Counted from the stretch's first letter, positions 1 through 8,673 are shown. The stretch is 64,000 nucleotides of DNA from Thalassomonas viridans (GCF_000948985.2 NZ_CP059734.1:186001-250000), one strand, 5' to 3'. Numbers and translations: made by a program. Notes: generated by a model from the letters alone, not told the origin.

Positions 1-154
1 TGATTTGCGCCGCCGCCACGTTCATTTTGTTTTCCTGTCCCCGGTTGCGGCCCTCGGATTTCGGCGGATTATTGATAATGGCCATCACGGCCGCACTGGC
101 AGCGAGCATAAGCACCGCCGGGATGATAATTTTTTTAAGCTTTTTCATATCCAT
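1..154 (-). CDS. Efflux pump periplasmic adaptor (membrane fusion protein), N-terminal part only
   Basis: The minus-strand frame reads MDMKKLKKIIIPAVLMLA and continues into a hydrophobic anchor followed by a polar linker (NNPPKSEGRNRGQ), then runs off the left edge. A basic start, one membrane anchor and a short linker are the usual N-terminus of HlyD/AcrA-type adaptors, which join an inner-membrane pump to an outer-membrane channel. The gene starts 8 bases after the stop of the upstream outer-membrane factor gene, as in an efflux operon; that context carries much of the call. ATG at 154 or 148 are both possible. Only about 50 residues are visible, so the subfamily (RND, ABC or MFS partner) cannot be named. 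Confidence 0.6.
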   Translation of the reverse strand, partial: MDMKKLKKIIIPAVLMLAASAAVMAIINNPPKSEGRNRGQENKMNVAAAQI

Positions 155-162
155 TTTTTATC

Positions 163-1545
163 TTAAGGCCTTGAACTTATGGTAGAAATAAGGGGAAGAT
201 CTTTGCCGCCGAGCGCCAGCATAAGATCTATGCGGTTGCTTGCCAGCTGGGTTTTTAACTGGATAACGCTGCTTTGCGCTTCCAGCGAGCGCTGCTGCGA
301 CACCAATACCGTGGCATAATTCACCAGTCCTTTCTGGTATTGTTCAAAGGACAGGGTTTCCGCCTCAATGGCATTAAATTCGGCTTCAAGCGCCGTGGTT
401 AATGTTTTTTTGGTGCTGGCATCTAAGGTCAGGGCATTTTCCACTGCGGTAAAGCTGTCGTAAATTTCAGCAACATAAACCTGTTCTGCCTGCCTTAAGT
501 TCAGCCGGGCTATGTCTTCATTGGCTTTTAAACGTCCGGCGTTGAAAACCGGCGCCGTGACCCCGCCCAGCAGCGACCAGGCCAGGGAGGAAGAATCCAG
601 CAGGTTCTCAACCTTAGGGGCCGACTGGCCGAGGGAGGCGGAGATATTCAGGCTGGGAAACCTTTGCTTATGGCTAAAAGCGAGATTGGCATCCGATGCC
701 AGTAAGGATAGCCAGGCGGATTGAATCGAAGGCTTTTGCGCAACCAAGTCGGACGGGATCACCTGGCTGATATCTTCCAGCCACAGCGGAATTTCCCGGC
801 TAAAATCAACCGAACCGCCGGGATATTGTCCCATTAAGCGTTCAAAGGTTCGGGTGGCGGTGACAACGACACTTTCCTGGGAGGCTACCCTAGATTGTTC
901 GCTGGTGTATTCGTTGCGGGTAAGATAAACGTCAAGAGCTTCATTCAGGCCAAGTTTGTGTCCGCGCTCGACGATCAGCAGGTTATTTTTCGCTGCTTCC
1001 CGGCGGCTTTTATACAATTGCAGCAGCTGTTTTGCCTGGATAATTTCCAGGTAGGATTTGATTACCTCTGCCGCCAGGGTCTGTTTGCTTTGAATAAATG
1101 CCTGCTCAGCCGCCAGATAACTCAGGGTAGCGTTTTGTTCCGCTGCGGATAGTTTGCCCCATAAATCAAGCTCGTATGAAATATCCAGGGAAAGCTCGCT
1201 GTCGTTGCTGAAAGTATCGCTTGTGGTCTTGCGCCGCTGGCTGGTCAGCCCGGCGGTAATTTGCGGCCATAGTTCACTTTGGCTGACGGTAACCTTAAGC
1301 TTGTCCGCCGCCAGGGCATAAGCCTGCTGCTTTAATTGCTGATTGTTTTGTAAGGCAAAACTGACCATATCAGCGATAGAGTCATAATTTGGATTATCGC
1401 CGATCGCCTGTATTTCGGACCAGCCGGGAGGCAAGGTGATATTGAGTTTATCATGCAGATCGGCGCGCTCCGGCCCGTTATTGGCAGAGCAGGCGGTCAG
1501 GCTGATAACCAGCATACATATCAGGATTTTTTTCGAAAATTTCAA
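163..1545 (-). CDS. RND/NodT-type efflux outer-membrane factor lipoprotein
   Basis: A 460-residue TolC-family channel protein. The N-terminus has a lipoprotein signal (KKILICMLVISLTAC), with lipidation predicted at the Cys of LTAC, typical of the NodT/OprM branch. The body shows the two-fold repeated outer efflux protein pattern: helices rich in Gln and Ala (NNQQLKQQAYALAADKLKV, then AEQNATLSYLAAEQAF) and strand-turn segments ending PVFNAGRLKAN, the usual second-repeat signature. It would form the outer-membrane exit duct for the adaptor encoded directly downstream. The best start is TTG at 1545, which keeps the Lys residues ahead of the hydrophobic core. An 11-bp perfect inverted repeat sits two bases upstream of that start. 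No inner-membrane pump is visible in the window. Confidence 0.88.
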   Translation of the reverse strand: MKFSKKILICMLVISLTACSANNGPERADLHDKLNITLPPGWSEIQAIGDNPNYDSIADMVSFALQNNQQLKQQAYALAADKLKVTVSQSELWPQITAGLTSQRRKTTSDTFSNDSELSLDISYELDLWGKLSAAEQNATLSYLAAEQAFIQSKQTLAAEVIKSYLEIIQAKQLLQLYKSRREAAKNNLLIVERGHKLGLNEALDVYLTRNEYTSEQSRVASQESVVVTATRTFERLMGQYPGGSVDFSREIPLWLEDISQVIPSDLVAQKPSIQSAWLSLLASDANLAFSHKQRFPSLNISASLGQSAPKVENLLDSSSLAWSLLGGVTAPVFNAGRLKANEDIARLNLRQAEQVYVAEIYDSFTAVENALTLDASTKKTLTTALEAEFNAIEAETLSFEQYQKGLVNYATVLVSQQRSLEAQSSVIQLKTQLASNRIDLMLALGGKDLPLISTISSRP

Positions 1546-1546
1546 A

Positions 1547-1581
1547 GCTAGCTGCCATGTTACTTTTTATTGGCAGCTAGC
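1547..1581 (-). promoter_or_regulatory. Perfect inverted repeat in the efflux gene leader
   Basis: GCTAGCTGCCA (1547-1557) pairs exactly with TGGCAGCTAGC (1571-1581) across a 13-base AT-rich spacer. On the minus strand the 3' arm ends two bases before the TTG start of the efflux outer-membrane factor, so it covers the place where a Shine-Dalgarno sequence should be. It could be a translational control hairpin, an operator for a dimeric repressor, or a weak terminator for the M19 gene ending at 1664; the sequence does not decide between these. Confidence 0.45.
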
Positions 1582-1663
1582 TTAACAAATGGCCGGTTAA
1601 TAAACGGTTATCAAAAAATAGAGGTGATAACTTTTTGTTCCGTTTATGTTTTATTTACTGCTA

Positions 1664-2803
1664 TTACCAGATTTCCCGGTATAGGTTGATCAAGTTTTTC
1701 CCTAATATTTTCTCTATCCGCAGGTCGGTAAAACCGGCTTTTTTCAGGTGCCAGGCAATAAGCTCCATGCGCCGCTCGCTGTTAAGATCTGGAATAAACG
1801 GCGGCCGTTCCGGCGTCTCCCCCGGTGCCGAAATGCCTGCGGCTATGCGCCTTTTTACCTCCTGGCGGATCATTTCCCGGTATTGCGGCGTATCGTTCAC
1901 GGGAATTATTCCCTGGTCGCTGCCGATGGAAACATAGTCTTCGCCGCAAACCTTTACCGCGTGCCTGATATGTTTGATCACTGTCTCGGCTTTGATTTCG
2001 TGACTGCCCCCTTCCAGGAAAGGCATCAGGTAGATGCCCACCACGCCGCCGTTTGCTGCCACCGCGCGTAACTCCGAGTCGTCGTTATTTCTCGGGTGGC
2101 GGTACAGGGCATTACAGCCGGTATGGGAAATGGTGATAGGTTTTTTGGCATGGGCAATGGCGTCTATCACGGTTTGTTTTCCTGAGTGGGACAGGTCAAC
2201 CAACACCTTGTTGGCTTCCATTCGGCGTAAGGCTGCTTTGCCTAAGGCCGTCAGTCCCTGATTGGCTTTCACCAAACCGCCGGAGCCGAACTGGGATGGC
2301 CCGTTATAGCTCATTTGCATATATCGCGTGCCACGCTGGGCGAAATGATCTATCAGGCTTAGGTCTTTGCCGAACATCTCGGTGGACTGAAAACCGATAA
2401 TGATGCCGACTTGTTTGTGTTTCTTGGCACTGAGGAGATCGTCTACCGTGTGTATCAAACGCAGGTAATCCGGGTATTTTTTAATAACTGCCAGGGTGTG
2501 ATCGATTTTGGCGTTTGTTTGCGCAAAGTCATCCCCCGGGTAAGGAATAGTAACATTGACGGCGGTGATGCCCGAGTGGCGGAAGATATCCAGAGTTTGC
2601 TGGTTTATTTCTGAAACCCCGTGGTCGAAGGCGGCGCTGAGGCCGTCGATGACCATACTGTTATCATAAGGTGCCCAGGTTTGTGCTCCGGGCTTGGATA
2701 AGCCCGGGTGAAAGGCATAACCCGGCAACATCAAACCTGTCGTGGAGGCCAGCGATATTTTAAGCAACCGGCGCCGGGATAAGGGAAATTGCATTGTGCT
2801 CAT
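1664..2803 (-). CDS. TAT-exported M19 (renal dipeptidase-like) peptidase homologue
   Basis: The start at 2803 (GGGGGAA upstream) gives a protein beginning MSTMQFPLSRRRLLKISLA, a twin-arginine signal (SRRRLLK), so a folded periplasmic product is expected. The body matches the M19 membrane dipeptidase fold: DLSHSGKQTV, ISHTGCNAL, HPRNNDD and IGSDQG correspond to the second zinc site His residues, the Arg/Asn block and the conserved Asp. The first metal site is unusual: the N-terminal HxD motif is replaced (VIDGLSAAFDHG), and the bridging Glu position reads Gln (GFQSTEM). Classical binuclear dipeptidase chemistry is therefore doubtful. It begins 10 bases after the amidohydrolase-RidA gene and is probably cotranscribed with it. 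Confidence 0.85.
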   Translation of the reverse strand: MSTMQFPLSRRRLLKISLASTTGLMLPGYAFHPGLSKPGAQTWAPYDNSMVIDGLSAAFDHGVSEINQQTLDIFRHSGITAVNVTIPYPGDDFAQTNAKIDHTLAVIKKYPDYLRLIHTVDDLLSAKKHKQVGIIIGFQSTEMFGKDLSLIDHFAQRGTRYMQMSYNGPSQFGSGGLVKANQGLTALGKAALRRMEANKVLVDLSHSGKQTVIDAIAHAKKPITISHTGCNALYRHPRNNDDSELRAVAANGGVVGIYLMPFLEGGSHEIKAETVIKHIRHAVKVCGEDYVSIGSDQGIIPVNDTPQYREMIRQEVKRRIAAGISAPGETPERPPFIPDLNSERRMELIAWHLKKAGFTDLRIEKILGKNLINLYREIW

Positions 2804-2813
2804 AAATTCCCCC

Positions 2814-4457
2814 TTACAGCTCTGCGGAACATTCCACTTCAACCTTGGCATTTAATGCCAGGCCGGAAGTAGCGAAGGCGCTGCGTGCCGGCAAAGACTG
2901 GAAGAAAGGCTTATAGGCTTTGTTGGCTGCCGGCCAGTCTTTGATATCTGCCAGCATTAAGGTGCATTTAACTATGTCGCTGTAGCCGAGGTCATATTCC
3001 TGCAGTACTGCGCCTATATTCTTCATGGCCTGGGTCATCTGAGTTTCGATATCCTCCCCTGCCAGGGTCATGGTTGAAGGGAAGTTGCCGATTTGTCCCG
3101 ACAGCCACAACATGCCTGCAGCCGGTTTGGCGCTGACAAAAGGCAGTTCCTTGCTGTCGCCCCTGTGGATGAATTCGCCGTTTTTGATGACATGGGCAAT
3201 GTCCAGGGCATGTTTAATGTTACCGCTCGGATCCTTATTTAAGATCACCAGGTTGGCGATATAGTCGGCTTTTATTTTGCCGTGGCTGTTTTCTATGCCG
3301 ATCACCTCGGCGCCAATAGTGGTTGCCGACTGTATTGCTTCAAGCGGCGTCAGGCCGATGTCGTTAACCAGCAGCTGCATTTCTTTTTGTACCAGGGGAT
3401 AGTCAAGCTGGTACTGGTCGCTTGCGCCGTCGGTGCCGGTGGCAATTTTAATGTCGTGCTCATGGGCCATACGGGTGAAGATTTTAGCCCATTGATACAT
3501 CAGCTCTCCCCGTTCGCCTCGCTGCTCTTTACTCATTTCAAACACGGTCAGGGTTGGGTCAAACAGGGTGCCCTTTTCTTTCATGAGCGTCATCAGCTCC
3601 TGGTAGCGGGCCAACTCAAAGGATTCTTTTTTCTGGGCTTCGCTGATATGTTTGCCTTCCCGGCGCAACTGGTAGAAGTTGTCAACAACATGGGAGGATA
3701 TATCGGGGGCATGGGAAATGGTTTCGACACCGCCTTCAATGGCATCAACCGGTCGGGCCGGGCCGACAAAGACATGCGACCATACTTTCAGGCCGTGTTT
3801 TTTTGCTGCTTTTTGTAATTTGCCCATCAAGGCCGGGGGAACTTTGGCGTATATCTTAATGCCGGTTGCTCCGGTGCCACGGGCCTTTAACATTACTTCG
3901 TCAAGGTCGGTTTTATCATCTACGGCGCGCATCCAGTCTACCGCTCCCGGTGTCTGGCCTTTGGCGGATGCTATGGTTCTGGGATCCGAGAAAAACTCCT
4001 GGCCTGCGATAATCACCGAATAATAGATATCCGGTGATTGAATAAGATCGTTGTCTGCCCGGCGTTTTAGCGAGCTTAACGCACGGGTATCGCCGCCCAT
4101 ATCGCGCACTGAGGTAACGCCGCCCCGCAGCAGGTTTCTCAACCGGGTGCGAGTCATTTGATCGTTATCCCAGTCGTCGGGAGAGGTGGCGTGATGCACA
4201 TGGGTGTCGATTAGGCCCGGGATGGCATATTTGTCTTTCATGTCTATGGTGATGACATCTTTGCCGGGGATGCGTTTTTTGCCATCCAGGATCGCCTTAA
4301 TCTTGTCGTCTTCAATTAAAATGGTTTTTAACTTGTCGATTTTCAGGGTATCGACATTGACGATATTGATATTTTTCAGGGCTAGGGTTTTGCTTGCTGC
4401 GGTAAAACTTAAACACGCAGTGGTAACCAATAGCGCCAGGCAGCGTTTAGTATTCAT
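2814..4457 (-). CDS. Secreted metal-dependent amidohydrolase fused to a C-terminal RidA domain
   Basis: The start at 4457 has AAGGA upstream and yields MNTKRCLALLVTTACLSFTAASK, a signal peptide. The first ~400 residues are an amidohydrolase (imidazolonepropionase/prolidase-like) barrel: metal ligands in GLIDTHVHH, a Lys in GIKIYAKV, His in VWSHVFVG and ISHAP, and Asp in TGTDGAS. The last ~110 residues are a complete RidA/YjgF domain (MLWLSGQIGN, then DIVKCTLMLADI, ending LPARSAFATSGLALNAKVEVE). RidA proteins hydrolyse reactive enamines and imines; the Arg of the family's substrate pocket appears retained in PARSA. The fusion suggests that ring opening or deamidation and imine clean-up occur in one periplasmic enzyme; the substrate is unknown. 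The M19 gene follows and a LysR gene is divergent. Confidence 0.88.
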   Translation of the reverse strand: MNTKRCLALLVTTACLSFTAASKTLALKNINIVNVDTLKIDKLKTILIEDDKIKAILDGKKRIPGKDVITIDMKDKYAIPGLIDTHVHHATSPDDWDNDQMTRTRLRNLLRGGVTSVRDMGGDTRALSSLKRRADNDLIQSPDIYYSVIIAGQEFFSDPRTIASAKGQTPGAVDWMRAVDDKTDLDEVMLKARGTGATGIKIYAKVPPALMGKLQKAAKKHGLKVWSHVFVGPARPVDAIEGGVETISHAPDISSHVVDNFYQLRREGKHISEAQKKESFELARYQELMTLMKEKGTLFDPTLTVFEMSKEQRGERGELMYQWAKIFTRMAHEHDIKIATGTDGASDQYQLDYPLVQKEMQLLVNDIGLTPLEAIQSATTIGAEVIGIENSHGKIKADYIANLVILNKDPSGNIKHALDIAHVIKNGEFIHRGDSKELPFVSAKPAAGMLWLSGQIGNFPSTMTLAGEDIETQMTQAMKNIGAVLQEYDLGYSDIVKCTLMLADIKDWPAANKAYKPFFQSLPARSAFATSGLALNAKVEVECSAEL

Positions 4458-4566
4458 AAAAAATCCTTGTTTGAGTTTATAAATCAGTCTGCCGGGAAGT
4501 GTTATGGTTTTAAAGCTCACAAAAGTTTATAGTGTCTGAACTTAAAGTTGGTTGTTGTGACGGTAA

Positions 4567-5466
4567 ATGAATAAATTTGAGGCAATGCGTGCCTTCTGTC
4601 TGGTTGCCGAGCGGGGAAGCTTTGCTTCGGCGGCAGAGCAAATGTCGGTGTCTGCGACTATGATCAGCCGTTACGTAAAGCAGTTGGAACAATCCCTGGG
4701 GTGTTTACTGCTGAAAAGAAATACCCGCAAGGTGTTTTTAACGGATGCCGGCAGCCGTTATTTACAGCAAATACAGCCTTTGCTCTTTAAAATCAGCCAG
4801 GTAGAACAGCAGGTTTCTGAACTGGGACAGGAACCGGCCGGTAAGCTAACTATTTCTGCCAGCATAGAATTCGGCGGTTTGTACCTGGCGCCCCTGATCG
4901 ACTCATACCGCAATAAATTCCCCAAAGTAGCACTGGAATTTACCTTAACCAATACCCCGGTGGATTTGTTTGATAGCGGTATAGACCTGGTATTCCGGGT
5001 TGCCCCTGCCCTGCCAAACGCCAGCCATATCGCCCAGGCGGTATGTACCTCTAAACTGTCTTTGTGGGCCAGCCCAGAGTACCTGCTACGATTCGGGACA
5101 CCGGAAAGCCCGCAAGATTTACATCAGCATAAATTGTTGTTTTTTAAACATAGTATCCGTAAAGACCAGTGGTTGTTTACTATGGACGGGCAGCAAAAGG
5201 CCGTTAGGTTCAACTGGGACTGGATGTCTGATAACGGCCGGCTGTTGAATGAAGCTGCGGCAAAAGGCATGGGGATCATCCAGGCACCCGGCTATTCCGT
5301 TGCCCCCTGGGTGCAGAATGGGGAATTGCAGGAAATCATGCCCGCATACGGCATCAGCCCTTTAACCATATCTGCGATTTATCCTCACAGGTATGATCTC
5401 TCTAATCGTGTGAAAACCTTTGTTGAAGTCGCCAAGGACTATTTTAAGGATAATTCCGTGCCTTAG
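4567..5466 (+). CDS. LysR-family transcriptional regulator
   Basis: A 299-residue LysR regulator. The N-terminal winged helix (MNKFEAMRAFCLVAERGSF, ASAAEQMSVSATMISRYVKQ, LEQSLGCLLLKRNTRKV) is followed by a linker helix and a periplasmic-binding-type effector domain (LTISASIEFG onward). It resembles the CrgA/DmlR branch, which is common next to small catabolic operons. It is divergent from the amidohydrolase/dipeptidase pair with a 109-base shared intergenic region, so it most likely controls that operon and itself; the inducer is unknown. The domain is full length. Confidence 0.93.
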   Translation: MNKFEAMRAFCLVAERGSFASAAEQMSVSATMISRYVKQLEQSLGCLLLKRNTRKVFLTDAGSRYLQQIQPLLFKISQVEQQVSELGQEPAGKLTISASIEFGGLYLAPLIDSYRNKFPKVALEFTLTNTPVDLFDSGIDLVFRVAPALPNASHIAQAVCTSKLSLWASPEYLLRFGTPESPQDLHQHKLLFFKHSIRKDQWLFTMDGQQKAVRFNWDWMSDNGRLLNEAAAKGMGIIQAPGYSVAPWVQNGELQEIMPAYGISPLTISAIYPHRYDLSNRVKTFVEVAKDYFKDNSVP

Positions 5467-5628
5467 ATGGGGCGTTAACTTTCTTTACTGTGCTGTTAAA
5501 AGGCTAAATCAAATGCTTTTGAGCTTTTATTTTCTTATTGCTAAGTAAGCCTAAAATATTTTGCTATACCTTAATCTGGATGCTTAAAGGCTATAGGCAA
5601 GTTCATTTCATCAAGAAAAGAGATTTTT

Positions 5629-6036
5629 ATGCCAACCTTTAAAACACTTCGGGATAATTTTCCTGAGCTTGAGGAAATGAAAAAGAAATGTTTGAACAGA
5701 CAACAAAAAACGAAGCCCCGTTCGATAATTACTGCGCTATTTTGATGAGCGAATGCATGAGCCGATCAGGCATTAAACTGGAGAGCTGTCCCGGGGTTAA
5801 GTGCTGGTCGTATGCCGGTAGCAAACATGTGATCAGGGCCGAAGGGTTGGTCAAAGCTCTGCCGAAGGAGTTCGCCGACAAGGTAGATATCACTCCTTCG
5901 AAATTTCAAAAACAGCTTTCAGGCCGCACCTGTGTCGTCTTTTTAAGGATTACTGGACCAGAACAACAGAAGTTTTCAGAATTGCAGCGGCGGTCATATC
6001 GACTTAGATAAACTGACTTTAACAAAATCAATTTAG
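5629..6036 (+). pseudogene. Decayed Tae4-like type VI amidase effector gene (three frameshifts)
   Basis: No single frame spans the gene, but three frames together rebuild a Tae4-type peptidoglycan amidase. Frame 1 gives MPTFKTLRDNFPELEE. A second frame from about 5690 gives FDNYCAILMSECMSRSGI, where the Cys sits in the family's N-C-A-I-R-M-S context. A third near 5939 gives LFKDYW, and the last returns to frame 1 with NCSGGHIDLDKLT, where the His is the expected catalytic partner, ending at TAG 6034-6036. All three shifts go in the same direction, as expected from three single-base losses, and the sum is in frame. Both catalytic residues survive at the DNA level. No Tai4-like immunity gene or secretion apparatus is nearby. 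Confidence 0.7.
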
Positions 6037-6054
6037 CCAAAAGAGAATTCAGTG

Positions 6055-7047
6055 ATGAAACACCTGCTATTGCCCTTAGCCCTGTTATTTATATGGGGCG
6101 CCTCTGAAAGCCATGCGGCCCAAACCCTGCCTTCGTTAGCCGAGGTTAAGGAGTGGAAGATTGAATGGGGTGGCCGTCCCCGGGATCCCTTTGTTGCGCC
6201 TGACGGTAAGGTATGGTTTTGCGGCCAGGCAGGTAATTATATCGGCCGTTTGGAGCCGTTACACGGTGGCCTGACCCGTTTTGAAGTGCCGGAAAAGTCC
6301 CATCCCCATAATGTCATTGTCGATAAGCAAGGCCTGGTTTGGTATGCGGGTAATCAAAATGGCCATATAGGGAGAATCACCCCGGCCGACGGTAAAGTTA
6401 AAGAATTTTTGATGCCGCAGGAGATATCCGATCCCCACACTTTGGTTTTTGACCAGCAGGAAAATATCTGGTTTACGGCCCAGCACAGCAATGCCATAGG
6501 CAAACTGGATACCGGGACGGGTCAGGTCAGGTTCGTATCCGCGACACAAAAACGTTCACGCCCTTATGGTATAGCGGTAGACAGCAACAACCACCCCTGG
6601 TCGGTATTGCTTGGCACCAATAAGCTTGCCACGGTTAATGCCACCACCTTTGAGCTGAGTGAAGTCAGCCTGCCCCGTGAAGATGCCCGTCCCAGGCGGC
6701 TGGCGATCACCCGGGATGACAATATCTGGTATGTTGATTATGCCGGCAGCTACCTGGGGCGCTACAACCCGAAAACAAAAGCTTTTCGTGAATGGAAAAT
6801 GCCTTCTTATCCTGCCAGTAACCCCTATGGCATGGCATTAGATTACGGCGGGCGTTTATGGATTGCCGAGACCGGCCAGTATCCCAATAAAATGGTGGTG
6901 TTTGATACCCAAAAAGAAAGCTTTATTTCTTCAACGCCGATACCTTCCGGCGGCGCAATCCGCCATATGTATTATGACGACAAACAGGACAAAATATGGT
7001 TCGGTGTTGATACCGGTTATATCAGCCACATAGGTTTGCGCCGCTAA
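6055..7047 (+). CDS. Secreted Vgb/virginiamycin-B-lyase-like beta-propeller protein
   Basis: The protein is 330 residues when started at ATG 6055 (AAGAGAA upstream; a GTG one codon earlier is also open). It has a signal peptide (MKHLLLPLALLFIWGASESHA) and then repeated blades with the motif I-W-F/Y ... G-x-I-G-R/K-L/I, for example KVWFCGQAGNYIGRLEP, GLVWYAGNQNGHIGRITP and NIWFTAQHSNAIGKLD. This is the six- or seven-bladed streptogramin lyase (Vgb) family, where His residues at the centre bind Mg2+ and cleave cyclic depsipeptide esters. Many homologues are not antibiotic lyases, and the periplasmic location here makes drug inactivation uncertain. It follows the tae4-like remnant by 18 bases but has no obvious functional tie to it. 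Confidence 0.82.
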   Translation: MKHLLLPLALLFIWGASESHAAQTLPSLAEVKEWKIEWGGRPRDPFVAPDGKVWFCGQAGNYIGRLEPLHGGLTRFEVPEKSHPHNVIVDKQGLVWYAGNQNGHIGRITPADGKVKEFLMPQEISDPHTLVFDQQENIWFTAQHSNAIGKLDTGTGQVRFVSATQKRSRPYGIAVDSNNHPWSVLLGTNKLATVNATTFELSEVSLPREDARPRRLAITRDDNIWYVDYAGSYLGRYNPKTKAFREWKMPSYPASNPYGMALDYGGRLWIAETGQYPNKMVVFDTQKESFISSTPIPSGGAIRHMYYDDKQDKIWFGVDTGYISHIGLRR

Positions 7048-7442
7048 TTCGGATCATTGCCGGTTTGTGTGTTGGTTTTATGCTGCAATGTTATTCATGA
7101 TAAATTTCGACCAGTTTGTATTGGGTGTGGGTAACTTCATTATGTTTTCAATATGATTGCCGTTTTGCTGATCTGAAAATACGAGTAAATTTGATCGAAT
7201 GCTCGGCGCGGTTTTTTACTGGCTTTTCATGAGTTCAAGTTTTGTCTGTGTTTTATTGGTGTTATTGAACTATTTAGGGGTATTTGATGGATAAATGCAA
7301 ATTTGCGGATGTCCCACATTGCTTGTTCGCCCCTATATTTGGTGTTGAACGAAGCCGGGCAGGCTACTCCTGTCATGATAAAGCTGCAGTACCTGTTTAA
7401 GATACAGCAGCTTAGCTTATGGCTTTTCAATAAAGCGCGGGG
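7048..7442. other. Intergenic region without a recognisable gene
   Basis: No supported coding region. An imperfect inverted repeat (AAGCTGCAGTA at 7381-7391 against TACAGCAGCTT at 7403-7413, one mismatch) lies downstream of the symE-like gene on its strand and may end that transcript, although it has no clear T-run. Confidence 0.4.
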
Positions 7443-7727
7443 TTAGTTTTTAACAGCCGGGCTTGGTTCCTCGGGTTTCGGTTTAATAACTATCTCCGCC
7501 TGACGGACAACAACACTAACCTTTTGCCCGGCAGGAAAACCGGCCTGCCTCAGCCATTTCCCCCTGAGCAATACACAGGGCTCCAGCTTGACGGGCACAT
7601 AGTTAATTCCTATGCCACGGGTTTTCGTCGCCGTGTTGCAAACCGTTTCCTGCACGGTAAGTTGCCGATAAATGGGATATTTTACTTTTGCCGAGGCGGG
7701 CTCTGGCGTATGATGATATTTAGCCAT
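7443..7727 (-). CDS. symE: SymE-like toxin-fold protein
   Basis: The start at 7727 is set by CAGGAG about 8 bases upstream and gives 94 residues. The C-terminal half matches the SymE family (AbrB-fold, SOS-induced RNA-cleaving toxin of type I systems in E. coli): RGIGINYVPVKLEPCVLLRG, then KWLRQAGFPAGQKVSVVV and a final EIVIKP strand. The N-terminal third (TPEPASAKVKYPIYRQLTVQ) also recurs in a broken copy near 59871. The long leader between 7728 and 7860 contains two hairpins and could hold an antisense antitoxin RNA like SymR, but I cannot show such an RNA. No LexA box is evident upstream. Confidence 0.8.
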   Translation of the reverse strand: MAKYHHTPEPASAKVKYPIYRQLTVQETVCNTATKTRGIGINYVPVKLEPCVLLRGKWLRQAGFPAGQKVSVVVRQAEIVIKPKPEEPSPAVKN

Positions 7728-7758
7728 TACGTACTCCTGTTGAAGTTCGTGGTGGTTA

Positions 7759-7835
7759 GCAATCTCTGGGTGTGTCACCACTCAGGGATTGCGGCTTAAG
7801 TTACTACGTTTGCTTTGCTTTCGCTTGGTAGTAAC
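7759..7835. repeat. Two inverted repeats in the symE-like leader
   Basis: GCAATCTCTG (7759-7768) pairs with CAGGGATTGC (7783-7792) with one mismatch; GTTACTAC (7800-7807) pairs exactly with GTAGTAAC (7828-7835). They lie 30-110 bases upstream of the symE-like start, in the region where SymE systems carry their antisense RNA. The structures are seen in the sequence; the regulatory role is inference. Confidence 0.4.
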
Positions 7836-8025
7836 GCCTGTTATTGCAGCAGTTCATGGGTGGACGTGTTGCAATAGCTGCTTTCCTTTTGGACTGGAAT
7901 AGCATTATTAATGAAAGACCAATTTACGGGGAAATCAATGGTGAATTGGTCTTTTTTTAAGTTAATTTGAAAACTTCGGCAGCAACTTTTTTGAGGTAAA
8001 TTTGGAGGTTTATTTATAGTACTGA

Positions 8026-8673
8026 TGGACTTCAAAACCTGCCTTAACCAACATTCAATCAGTTCCTCCAGAGGAACTTAATCAATTTGCCTTAAGTTTG
8101 GCTATTTCAGGGCCTGCTTGCGACAAATTTCTTAAAGGGACTTACAATCCCCCTGTGAGATGGTGGATTGGTATGATGACATTGCCGATCACGACTCCTG
8201 AGAGAATAATCGCCGTTATGCTGCTTTCACCCGACAAGTTTCATTACTACTCGTTTGGCGTCCAACTCATGATGATGGTCAGCAATGAGGCTGTGCTTCA
8301 ACGTGCGTCCAGGAGATGGATCGACAAGCTCAAACAGGTCGACGCAGAGATCGAAGTGATCTTCAGCAATGCAATGATTCACGCCTGTAAGTCTGGCGAA
8401 CTGGTTGTCAGCAATGCTGATCAAGACACGACGATGGACGCCATATCAGTTGGCATTTGGTCTATGCACGTAGGTTTCATACAGGTAGCTTATCAGCGCA
8501 GAGCGCTTGAAGATCAGAAGCACAGCATCAATCCTACATTTCCAGTTACAACCGATCATGGGTTCATCAAAAGTGCCCAGCTGCTAATCAACAGTTTTCC
8601 ATGGAAGAATCCGCTCGGTGCACAAAGTATTGAGAAGGCACAAGCATTACTTACCGAGCGGAATTTCCGGTAA
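8026..8673 (+). pseudogene. TetR-like C-terminal domain without a DNA-binding domain
   Basis: The frame opens after TGA at 8023-8025 but its first usable start is TTG 8098, giving 191 residues. The middle (RASRRWIDKLKQVDAEIEVI, then FSNAMIHACKSGELV and AISVGIWSMHVGFIQVAY) has the helical pattern of a TetR/AcrR effector-binding domain. The roughly 50-residue helix-turn-helix that should precede it is absent, and the sequence upstream of 8098 (KPALTNIQSVPPEELNQF) does not look like one. No Shine-Dalgarno precedes the TTG. I read it as the 3' remnant of a regulator gene; a stand-alone all-helical protein is the alternative. The family assignment is by pattern only. Confidence 0.4.

Noticed and set aside
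7841..8035. Minus-strand protein upstream of symE
   Set aside because: No ribosome site, AT-rich low-complexity composition and no family resemblance.
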